Origin: Apostichopus japonicus
Taxonomy: Eukaryota; Echinodermata; Holothuroidea; Aspidochirotida; Stichopodidae
Length of the DNA: 64,000 nt
Direction of reading: 5' to 3'
Assembly (NCBI RefSeq): GCF_037975245.1
Contig: NC_092581.1
Location: 15,146,303 to 15,210,302, forward strand
In this document: piece by piece, positions 1 through 9,740 of the stretch
Position numbering within the stretch: position 1 is the stretch's first letter
Layout of the letters: each line of letters opens with the position of its first letter
The notes under the pieces: model-generated
What the model was told of the DNA's origin: nothing
What the model saw: the letters and a program-made list of their open reading frames with translations, nothing else
The model's database searches: none
Made by a program: the position numbers and the translations under genes

Positions 1-3000
1 ATTGCTGATACCACTGGTAAGAGAGATGGACTAGTTATCTCTTGATTAGCCATTAATGAAGGCAGAGCTTCTAACAACTCACTTTCTTTCAGTTGAATAT
101 CTTCAGACCCAACAGTAATGACTTTCTCTTGATTGTCAACTAAGGTAAATTTTGTTCTTGATTCCTTCATTTCCTTCTGTTTAATATCCTCAGAACTAGG
201 ATTGACATCTCTCCCTTCAATTGCATGCCCACCATTTAATTCCTCACTTTCTAATTTCAATGGATAACTGGTGAAAGTCTTCACAATTTCTCGTGTTCCC
301 AGTGGTGTGTCGGTGCAGATGCTAGATCCAGACTGATCCTCTTCCTTTGAAGATTCATCCTTCAAATTTGACTTCTCATTTTCGTAATATCTAGATGTAG
401 TTCTGTCTTTTCTCTGACCCTCACATTCAGACTTTGACAGAGGGCTCTGGACCTCACAATTTGAAGAGTGTAGTTGTTTTCCATCAATGCTACTACTTTT
501 CACTTCTAACAATAATATTTTCTGGGACTTCTCTGGTTCAAAACAACTATCCACTGACGGCGATCGAGATTTGGATGTGCTCTTCTCTGTTTTCTCATCC
601 TCACTATCTGTCAGACAGTGGCCTACTTTCTCATCTTCATTACATTTGCTGCCAGTTTCTTTCTCAGGCGAATGAGAACGCTCTCCATCTCTCTTTGGTC
701 CTTTTATGTGCGAACGTTTCCTGAGTTCACGACTTGACCCTCGTTGTTCCCCATCTTTATCGGTCTCCCTCTCTTTCCTACTATCAGTATCTCTTACTCC
801 CAATTCTCTTGCATCCCTTTCATCTACATGTGTACATTTAACAATCTCACTGTTTGCTTGAGAAATCTGAATTGCACCATGTCTATTCTCATGTAAATAT
901 TTCTCAACTCTCTTCTTACCTGTTTCTGAATCTTTCCTTCTCTCAGATGAGTGTTCACGGGATTTAGATCGAGAATATTTCTTGTCATCGCTCCGTTTCT
1001 CATTGTGGTGATCTATCTTTCTCCTGTGATCCTTAGAACATCTCTCCCCCTTGGGATATTCATGTTCCTTTCCTCTCACTCGGGAATCGTCCCTTGACTT
1101 TAAGCTCCTCGGACGGTCCCTTTCTCTGTGGGAAGATGACCCTTTTTCATGACCTTTTGACCTAGATCTTGACCTACTCCTGCTACTTTGTAATTTCTTC
1201 CCTTTGTGACCTCTGTCTCTTCTGGGTGAATAATCAGAAGATCTAGATCTCTTTTTAATGTCCCCTCCCTTGTCGGCATTCGATATCTTACAAACCTTAC
1301 TTTGTGAAGATGTCCTTTTTTCTGATTCTACATTCCTTGGATAGTCATTCTTGCTATTCCTTTCCTGCGGAGAGTAGTCCTTGGATCTGAGTCGTTTTGT
1401 CCTGCCTCTTTTCTCCCTCGTGTCATCCCTTTCCCTGAGATTTTCACTATCCTTATGAAAATCTTTGCATCTGGAATCACTGATGTGATGCCTCTCTCTG
1501 TTTTCTTTATGATGGCCATACTTTCTATCTGGAGAAGACTCCCTTGATGCAGCATGTCTATCAGTTTTGTTAACATGTTCTTTTCGAGAACAGTCGGTAT
1601 CGCTTTCTTTGTTTCTTTCAGAGTAGGCTCTGCTCACTTTTCCCTCTTCTTCTTCACTTCCACTTTCTTCAGAACCAGTTTCAAGTCTTCTTTCAGAATT
1701 CTGATTTGTGGATCCTGGACTATATTTATTATCCCGTGTGTCTTTGTTTTCTCCACCTGACGAATTCTTGGTATGAATGAACTCATCTTTAGTAGAGCAA
1801 ATTTCCATCACATTTTGATGAGATTTTGACTCCAATTTCCTTCCAGATTCCCTCTTAAGCACTGTTTCCTTTATTCTTGGTTCATTATCACTTTCACTGC
1901 CTTTGCTCAATTTTGCAACCGTCCCCTGCATGCCTAATTTGTGTCTATCTTGTAAACAACCTGTTTTGCCACCCTTATCTGGTTGTTTGTTCTCTTTCCT
2001 GGCACTCACTGCATCTCTCACATACTGAAGTACATCGTTGGCCTCCTGCTTGATATCACCCGCAACTCTTCTTCTTTTCTTCGTCTCTTCATCCTTGTTC
2101 TCCTCTGTATTTCTCCACCTTTCACCGGTAACAACTTTCTTTGAGATGCCATCTGAATTTCTCTTGGCTCCTTCTTTTCTCTTAGCTGAAATTTTGCCGG
2201 TGTAAGGCTTGTAGGGAATCACTCTCTTCAACAGCTCTTCGTTTCCACCATTCTTTAGTCTGTTTCAACGTAACAGAAAACAAAAAGAAATGACCAAAAA
2301 CTAGTATTCAAAGACCCTGAATGGAAACCGAATTGAATGAAATGGCACATTCTGATTTTTAATGGTACATAATTAAAACTGCCTTGTTGACAATTCAAAG
2401 AAATTTGTGTTTTTATCAAATTGTATGACACTGGGTATTCCCCTTTTTTTAATTAATTTAGCTAGCTGTGTTTGAAACACAAGAGTGCTTTTAGTTTATA
2501 TGTAAAAAGTTTCTGAAGACAGATGGTATTACAGCTTTACTATTCAAATTTATGGGCACAACAAAAGCAGTTCTTGCCAAGTGTCCAAGTATGGCACCAC
2601 AACTACAATATGGGGCAATGGACGCCTTTAAGTAACACGATTAACTATCAACATTTGATATCTCAACAATGAAACAAGTCCGTAAATCTGGACTGATTTA
2701 TCAGCCTCCAGCTCTGCAACACATAACTTTCAAACCTCATGACATTGTCACATACATGTTTTAAAATTATTGTGGTTCTGTCTCCATACACATCATAATA
2801 TGAGATTTCCTGATATTGTGTACCACTTAGAGCTAATATTCTCATCAGCTTCTTAATTCTGAGGAGCAGTCTCTAGAGGATTTTTTCAAAGTTGTAACTT
2901 ACCGGAGTTCTAAGCTGAGAATTTCTCTTTGCTTTGTTTTCAACTCAAGCTGTGCAGTTTTCATGAGGGCAGAGATATTCTGTCGTAGAGTTTGGTTTTG

Positions 3001-5851
3001 CTTTGTAATTTTCTCCAACTGAAACAAAGAAGCAGATAAAAAAAATTGTCAGCAATGTCAACAATCACAGGTACAATGACCGGTGCTCTGGATGAGTGGA
3101 TAAAGGCGGTGGGATTTGAAGCAATGAGGCTTAGCAATCGGGAGGTTCGGGGTTCGATTCCCGGCCGGGTCATAGTAAGGTGAGTTTTTCATCCAAGAGC
3201 AATGTACGGTTTTACATCTGAAATGACTTTCTAAAGTTGAAAAGCTTCCAAATTTGAGTTAAAAATGTTGAATTGGAAGCCACCCGACGTGTAAGTTGGA
3301 ATCCATAAGCCCTTGCGGGTTTCTCCCACATTTGTGGTCGCTTAAGCGTTGTAAAAATAACTGCTGCTGATTATGATTATTATTAATGCAGTTGGATGTA
3401 ATCTAATTGACAAGACGAGAATATGAGTTGTTACTTGCCACTTGGAATGTTGGGTGGCTTGGGTCAGATAGTTTTGTCCTTGCTATATAGTGAGTCCTAA
3501 ACAATACTGCAAACTTTGAAGGAAATTACATTTTATGTTTTTATTGCTCCTTGGACCAAGCTAGACCTATTTCTGCTCTCCGATGCTTTGGTTTAGGTGA
3601 ACCAGCATTAGCAATAGCTTCACTTTTATAGCTAGGCTAGAGTTATTTACAGTTGAAAGATTAATTATTAACACATCATATAGTGCACAAGAAAATATTA
3701 TCTTTTTTAAACTGATGAAAAATTGTGCTCAAAAGCCTTGAAGTAAATTGGGAAAATCTTTCAGATCGAGGTTGGACAGTGATTTTCAAACATTGCATAA
3801 TAACTTGGATACTAAATTTCCAAGATTAGGTCATATTTCCGCTCTTTTCTTTTAATCCACAATAATCTTGATTAGTTAAGACACAATTTGGCCAATTATA
3901 GAGTGGGTGGAGTAAACACGAGACCACAATTTTCAGTGAAATAAATCATCAAACTTCCGAATAATTCTTTGCTGACCAAGAAACAATCGACTACCATTTC
4001 TTTTAACTAAGTTTGGAACTTTCTTTCCTCAGTGCAGTAATTTGCTTCTTAGTATACACCAGAGATTCCAGGATGGAACTCTCAGAGAACCTTAACAAAT
4101 TTCCAATTTTCTAAATGAAAGAAATGCATGAATCTCTGATCACCTGCTCCATATCAGATTACAAGTGACACACTGCATAAAATCATGCACATGATTACAT
4201 CACAAGAGACCACAATTAAATAACCCTCTCTTTTTATGCCAAGCGAGTTCATTCATATGCACGCAGTTATACACGTATTTGCAATATAACAGTACAGTAA
4301 TATCACAGTACAGTAGTGAAACGAATTGCCATAAACAGTTTAAAATTTTGAAACTTGCAGCTCTGCCTCATTCTACTTACAATTTTATCTTTCTGCTCCA
4401 GCTGTTTCCTTAACTCCAGCATCTCTTCCTTCAGTTTGTTATTCATATCGAGGGTTGCTGTATCCTGTTTGGGTACCAAGGAAACAAATATTAGTTATGG
4501 TAATGAACTTTACATCGCTAGCATGCAACTGATCATTTCATTTATTTCATTTGTTTCATGTTCCTGTAAATAACATTTTGAACAATATTTAAGTGACAGT
4601 CAAGGAACCTTGCATTTGTTTGTCAATTGATGAGTTAAAATGAAATATATTACTTCATTCTTAGTTTGGTAAAATTCTGGAATTTGCAATTTTCAGGATA
4701 TTGCAAAGTTTTCACATTTTTTTAGAGATGTCCAAAGTTCTTGCACTTAAATTCTGTTAGATGACAAATCTCAAAAATAAGGATTTAATATAAAATAAGT
4801 TGAAGGTGAATTCTATGAGTTAAGACTCCCTGAAAACTCTATACATTAGGCCAATAATTAATTCTCATCAATCAGTAGGTTTTGTCTACTACAAATTTGT
4901 CCATCATTCATAATATGTTGCTAGATGCGATACCAGATAATTAAATTATTCCCTGACCTGCACTGGTGTCTCCTGTTGCTGTGCCTCCTCCATGAGGTCA
5001 GTGTAGAGGTCAAGTGCTGAGAGATTTGATGATTCATCGAACTGCTCGACTTCTCCATCGGACCAAGACTGCTCCTTATCTTCAAATCTTGCCTTGTCTC
5101 TTGCAACTGTTTTAATATTTGACATCTGAAGCCTTCGAAGTCTCCTGGCATCGGGAGATTTGATGGGACTTGATCGCTTCAGAATCTCACACCATGCTGG
5201 TGACTTTAATGGACTTGGATTCAATAACTTCCTCGTCACGGAGATCAAAGAAGCAGAGTCGCAAGGTTTGGATGAGCTATGATTCCTAAATATTGAGTAG
5301 GCACCTTTCAACGATGCAATGACATCAGCAGCAGTGGTCTCAAGTTTGGCATCTACATGAGTAGACACATTTACAGTCCCCCCAAAAGATGACTTTGAAA
5401 TATCACAAGTTGAAACGACTGCATTATGCCCAGTGGATGATATGTCCATTGCATTGTCATTGTAAAGGTAACATTCCTTATTCGACCCAAGTAAGGATGG
5501 CTCTTCATTTTTTTCTTCAGCAGCTGGTTTAGCATTGGAACTGAGGTCGTCGTATATGTCAATAGAATCATTTGTAATGTCTTCCACTTCTGGTATATAC
5601 TTGAAATTGTTCACATCCTGAGAAGTTGTGTGCACTTCAGGGACTTGCAAAACAGAAATTTCATTTTGTTTGGCTACATTTCCAGTTCCAAAACCATCGG
5701 AACCTTGATGATTTGTGAAAAAAGACTTCACTCTACAGCAATCATTCTCTCTTTGGCAGTCGTCATGATGACATGTTCTACTGGAACCAGCGTCTATACC
5801 AGGGATATCTATCACCAATGCACGACCAGAGCAATGGTCTGAATCTTCCAT
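1..5851 (-). CDS. CASP8AP2: CASP8AP2/FLASH orthologue, 5' part (4 exons, runs off left edge)
   Basis: Exons in transcript order are 5851-4958, 4464-4381, 3018-2903 and 2259 to the left edge. All junctions are GT-AG and the phases agree (0, 0, 2), giving about 1117 residues. The coiled coil over residues 299-365 contains QTLRQNISALMKTAQLEL, closely like the N-terminal coiled coil of vertebrate FLASH. Two LD(I/L)Y-type motifs lie upstream, SIDIYDDL and ALDLYTDL, as in FLASH. From about residue 365 the protein is low-complexity, rich in K, E, S and R, with an RS run, as in the family. In animals FLASH dimerises, binds Lsm11 and recruits the cleavage complex to histone pre-mRNAs in nuclear histone locus bodies; this function is inferred from homology. 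The two motifs are about 170 residues apart here, much further than in human. An acceptor at 5900-5901 shows a spliced 5' UTR. The C-terminal SANT-like region is outside the window. Confidence 0.88.
3076..3390 (+). repeat. tRNA-derived SINE (family D) in CASP8AP2 intron 3
   Basis: The head at about 3079-3172 is tRNA-like with a long variable region: A box TGGATGAGTGGATAAAGGC and B box GGTTCGATTCCC. A unique body follows, with CCCTTGCGGGTTTCTCCCAC, ending in GATTATTATTA. The acceptor stem no longer pairs fully, so this is not a working tRNA gene. Confidence 0.75.
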
Positions 5852-5899
5852 TGTGTCGAAAAAAATTGAATCATCTGACTATGTCAGGATGCAACTTCA
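5852..5899 (-). other. 5' UTR segment of CASP8AP2 exon 2
   Basis: On the minus strand a TTTTACAG acceptor at 5900-5907 is followed by 48 nt and then the ATG at 5851. The start codon is therefore in the second or a later exon. I could not fix the upstream untranslated exon; it probably lies towards 7.2 kb. Confidence 0.55.
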
Positions 5900-7160
5900 C
5901 TGTAAAACCAAGAGACACATAACAAATTATTAATTGTATCATTCAAGTTTCTTCATGTAAAATTCTACATCCAAACACAATACACAATATCTGAACATGC
6001 ATCTTTTATTAATGCTGTCATCTATGAAATAATGTCATTTGTAAAATAAATCCTATTAAACTGTACAGTCCAATTTAATGGGTTGTTACATTTCACTGTG
6101 AAAAATAAGTCAATTTCAAACAGGGTCCCACAGAACTTTCCATGCCAATTCTGCATGTGACCTTTTCGATAGAACATGTCTGCCTATAGGCAGATTTTTT
6201 CTTAGGGAGGGTACAAATTTTCAGGGAAACTTTTTTCATAACATTCTACTCTTTTCAGACCTGGAAATTGTTCTTCAAATTGTTATGAATCATTCAGGTT
6301 TTCCATGAATGTGAAAACTATGTTCAAACAAAATTTATTTATAGGCCTACTGTGAAACAAATGCAAGTTGATGAGTCCCAAACTTCTTTCTCAGAACATT
6401 GGCAGACACACTGCTGACTGGCACTTAACGACAATAGACTTGATCCTTTAAATTTCAACGGCAATAGGTATAGGCTAGGCCTACAAAAGTGCATTATCAG
6501 TGGCAGTGCAACAGAGGGCATGACGTGATTTGCTAAGTTATTATCCATAAGATTTAGAACTGAAGCTAATCATTTATATTAGAAACAGCTTCAATGCAAT
6601 GTACTAACGTGAAAAATTGTCAAAGCCTAACTCACTTTCCTTATAGTTATACTAAGAAATATTCCCAAAGGGTAGAGGAAACCCCTCTCCTTTGACTCCT
6701 CCCCAACATAAGACTGAGTGACATTTGTTCCCCCCCTAAAAATATCTTCCCCCCCCCAACTTGGCTTGACTGGTACCATCACTCCATACATTTATACATA
6801 TTTTACTAAGGCCTAATCGTATATTCATTATACGTACGATATGCCTAGTACTACTGCTAGTGCTACTTTAGACTGAGTAGCAAGGGCTAGGCCTAGGCTA
6901 CATGTAGTTTGACTTCAGTTGGATTTGGGTGTAGTAGTACTAGTAGGCCTAATACATATGAACCCTCCTATTTAATCGTTTGTTACTTGTTGTATTATAA
7001 TAATGAAGTTCCGTGACGTACTTCTTTTTGGTTTTGCAGCTCCACCACTCCAGTATATGGACCCTAAATGTGTTACAAGATGTGTCATCTGAACTGTTGT
7101 TGCACAATGTTACATGTCCTCTTGAGTTGTCTTGAATTGTTTGTGTTTTACCGAGTTTGT
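5900..7160. other. Intron/upstream region of CASP8AP2, no gene seen
   Basis: AT-rich DNA with short C runs near 6725-6760 and no convincing reading frame or splice-supported exon. It is probably the first intron of CASP8AP2 plus part of its promoter. Confidence 0.5.
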
Positions 7161-7161
7161 G

Positions 7162-7209
7162 TTCCCGCGAAAACTGAATAGCGCAACCCAATTTAAAACG
7201 CGAAAATGT
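7162..7209 (-). promoter_or_regulatory. Pair of E2F-like sites, putative CASP8AP2 promoter
   Basis: Positions 7162-7173 read TTCCCGCGAAAA, whose complement TTTTCGCGGGAA fits the E2F consensus. A second core, ACGCGAAAA, follows at about 7199. They lie about 1.3 kb upstream of the CASP8AP2 start codon, in the only visible GC-skewed patch before the gene. E2F control would suit a gene needed for S-phase histone mRNA processing. The transcription start is not mapped. Confidence 0.4.
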
Positions 7210-7382
7210 ACTTAACCCACCAATTCCACGACAACTTGTTCATGGTGGCATACTCCTATTACAGTCTATATCAATCCGGCCGAATGTTCTCCCATTTCAG
7301 GAAAAGTGCCAAATAGCAGCAGGAGAACATCTTTTTTTTTAAAGCTTTCAATCAGTTTTTTGTGGCTTGTATGTTTTAGAAC

Positions 7383-7613
7383 ATGAATGGAAGTACATGT
7401 GATGCAAAAATTGGGCAGATTGAGGCAATTAAGACATATTTAGGCCTACCAGGGGCAGCGTACGAAAATTGTTTACTACTGAGTAAAGAGGTTTGTTTAC
7501 AAGTAACAAAGGCTTCAGGCTCTATTATAAATAAAATGTGCATGGTCTTGATATGGGAAATTGATGGTGCCATAAATTGCCAACTTGAGAGCTATCCAGT
7601 AATGATGGAGTAA
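7383..7613 (+). CDS. Unrecognised 76-codon ORF, possibly a divergent first exon
   Basis: A short open frame begins about 200 bp from the E2F-like sites and points away from CASP8AP2. It could be the first exon of a divergently transcribed gene. I recognise no domain and see no confirmed downstream exon, and the LTR retrotransposon begins 330 bp later. A chance frame is equally likely. Confidence 0.15.
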   Translation: MNGSTCDAKIGQIEAIKTYLGLPGAAYENCLLLSKEVCLQVTKASGSIINKMCMVLIWEIDGAINCQLESYPVMME

Positions 7614-7712
7614 CATGAAGCTAGTGACTAGTCAGAACTTCTACCTAGACCTAGAGACCACATTACTTTTTTATTTAGTGTTAAGTCAACGGGCTTTTAA
7701 TATAGGTCGTGT

Positions 7713-7738
7713 CTATTGGCACGTGCACGTGCCAATAG
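7713..7738. repeat. Perfect 26-bp palindrome: tandem CACGTG E-boxes between inverted CCAAT boxes
   Basis: The site reads CTATTGG, then CACGTG twice in tandem (7720-7731), then CCAATAG, and equals its own reverse complement over all 26 bp. E-boxes and CCAAT boxes are the binding sites of bHLH factors and NF-Y. Whether this is a promoter element or the first unit of the neighbouring hairpin repeat is open. Confidence 0.6.
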
Positions 7739-7744
7739 CAACCG

Positions 7745-7943
7745 CTATTGTTACGTTGACGTACCAATAAGCATCGATATTCGCACGAACATGCTCGTGC
7801 TTACATAGACAGTGACTACGCACACGAAGGCGTACCAATAAGGATTGTTATTCGCACGAACGTGTATGTGGGTATAAGTAGCCATGTAGTGATTAGAAAA
7901 GCACTGCCAATAAACATTTATATTCGCACGAAAGTGTTCGTGT
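7745..7943 (+). repeat. Degenerate ~74-bp tandem repeats with CCAATAA and TTCGCACGAA hairpin
   Basis: Three units carry CCAATAA followed by ATTCGCACGAA and a partial inverted copy such as GCTCGTG or GTTCGTG (about 7767, 7837 and 7908). The last unit is cut by the LTR retrotransposon. A related hairpin, TATTCGCACGA with its inverted copy, occurs at about 15197-15224. Confidence 0.5.
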
Positions 7944-8513
7944 TGTAGTAAAGTGGAATTTCCAGAGTATGTTCTTGTTTTGGTCCCCCATGTCGCTTTA
8001 ACTTAAACAGATCTCACCAAGGTTATCCAGGGTAGGCATGACTTGTTCCCTGTCAGTTGTTCACGCTGATATTAGTGGGCATCATACAATTTAGTGCCTG
8101 TATATTTTCTCTTAATGGGTTGAGGATCTTAGTATTTCTATAAATTTAACTTTCATTTGTATCTAAATGATTGTTTCCTACCTTGTATTAAATGTTTTCC
8201 CCGTAAATATTCTTGTTACTGGTCAAAATTGATAGTTACGCCATGTGATACGTCTAGATGCTCACGTGCGGTGCTTGTGAGTTAATTGCTCTTTGTTCTT
8301 GCGCTTGCCACTCACCGATCACTGAAGCGAGACGTCCGATTTCCGTGCAGTATATTGTTAGCCAAGAAGTGACTGTTTATCAAGTGATTTTTCTTGTAGG
8401 AATAAGTGGGAGCTGTTTATCCAGTATTGACAATATAGACCGACAGACCGTATACTTCCTGGTTGTGTGATTCTTTCCCGAGGCTTACTACCTCAAAATT
8501 GCGTTCTTCTTCA
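7944..8513 (+). repeat. 5' LTR (570 bp)
   Basis: It matches 14064-14633 exactly at a constant offset of 6120 bp, with TG and CA ends. ATTAAA at 8187-8192 is a possible polyadenylation signal. A 70-codon open frame inside it (8258-8470) recurs in the 3' LTR and has no support as a gene. Confidence 0.95.
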
Positions 8514-8514
8514 A

Positions 8515-8531
8515 TGGTGTCAGAAGTGGGA
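8515..8531 (+). other. Primer-binding site, tRNA-Leu type
   Basis: TGGTGTCAGAAGTGGGA starts one base after the 5' LTR. It is complementary to the CCA-bearing 3' end of animal tRNA-Leu (…CCCACTTCTGACACCA), the expected primer for minus-strand synthesis. Confidence 0.8.
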
Positions 8532-8789
8532 TATCGCTCGACGGAGATCAACAACTAAGCGGATGACGAGATAAAACTGACAGAACAGCTCCAGTCCAGA
8601 GGGTGGTACTCATTGCAAGGTGGTGTTCAGCTCACTGTGGTTATCAGCTCACGGTATCTTTATGAATTTCATGTTTAATCTGAATGTTAATTACCAGATA
8701 GTCTGGTTAGAATCTTTTCATTAAGCTTTTTATTAACGTAAGCTTGTCAGTTCAGATTTTTTTTAAAGAATTTCAGATATTGCTACAAT

Positions 8790-9740
8790 ATGACTGACAA
8801 CGATTCGGAGATGGCTTCAGCGAATCTGGATATGATGAGTAAATTTTTTAAGCGCGCTATGAGCTTCCAGGGCATTCCACCAGGCAGGCTTAATAAATTT
8901 AGGGGTAGTCCTAAGGGTAGTGGGGACTTGTCACTTTCCGAATGGCTCGACGAGTTTAACGAAGTGGTTTCGCCGTACAACTTACCAGAGAAAGAAAGGG
9001 TGCGAATTCTTGTCGAACACCTTAGCGGACCTGCCAAAGAAGAAGTGATGTGTATGCAGGAAAGCGAGAGGCATAAGTTCTCAGAAGTTGAGAAAACGTT
9101 AAGGCTGTGTTTCGGAGGTGCAGAAACGGTCCAGTCGTTAAGCAGTGCCTTTCATGGACGGAAGCAACACGAGGACGAGTCCTTGTCCGACTTCAGTAGG
9201 GCCCTCAAGCGGTTATATGGGAAACTCGAAGCAGCGGCACCCACTGAAGAGGTTGGGGGTGCATTAACTCAATTGAGGGACAGTGCCCTCAGGGACCAGT
9301 TCTGCCAGGGTGCAAGAGAGGCCTGGGTAAGGCGAGAGTTGAGGCGCATTAATTTGGCCACGAAAGATAAGAAGTTCGACGACATGAGGACGGAGGCGCT
9401 GCTACTTTTCCAAGATAGTGACCCAGTGGAGAGAAGGACCAGAATAAGGGAAGTCGTCGTGGAAGAGGCTGCTGTGGCACCACTGTCGCCAGTTTCAAAA
9501 TTAACGGAGGAGGTCGCCCAGATGCGACAAGAGATCGCAACCTTGAAGAAAGTAGTTGATGAAGTCTCAGCATTACGATCCGCCGTTCAGGATTTGACAG
9601 AGAGGAGCAGGCCCAAGCCCAGGAAGCCACTCTCAGAAATTACCTGTTTCAGATGTAAACAGAGGGGCCACTTCAAGAGCCAATGCCCTAACTCATCATG
9701 GACACCAGCTCAACAGCAACAGCAGCAGGGAAACTTTTAG
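8790..9740 (+). CDS. gag: Retrotransposon Gag (316 aa)
   Basis: This is the structural protein of the LTR element. The N-terminal two thirds are helical and charged, as in Ty3/Gypsy capsids, with a WLDEFN segment near residue 50. Residues about 235-270 form a heptad-like stretch. One zinc knuckle of the form CX2CX4HX4C starts at Cys286 (CFRCKQRGHFKSQC). The frame closes at TAG 9738-9740, just after a slippery heptamer, and overlaps pol by 43 nt in the -1 frame. The ATG at 8790 is the first in this frame after the leader. Confidence 0.9.
   Translation: MTDNDSEMASANLDMMSKFFKRAMSFQGIPPGRLNKFRGSPKGSGDLSLSEWLDEFNEVVSPYNLPEKERVRILVEHLSGPAKEEVMCMQESERHKFSEVEKTLRLCFGGAETVQSLSSAFHGRKQHEDESLSDFSRALKRLYGKLEAAAPTEEVGGALTQLRDSALRDQFCQGAREAWVRRELRRINLATKDKKFDDMRTEALLLFQDSDPVERRTRIREVVVEEAAVAPLSPVSKLTEEVAQMRQEIATLKKVVDEVSALRSAVQDLTERSRPKPRKPLSEITCFRCKQRGHFKSQCPNSSWTPAQQQQQQGNF

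Noticed and set aside
3079-3172. Possible tRNA gene
   Set aside because: A and B boxes are visible but the acceptor stem has mismatches and the sequence continues into a SINE body and tail.
8258-8470. 70-codon ORF, present twice
   Set aside because: It is LTR sequence, identical at 14378-14590 because the LTRs are identical.
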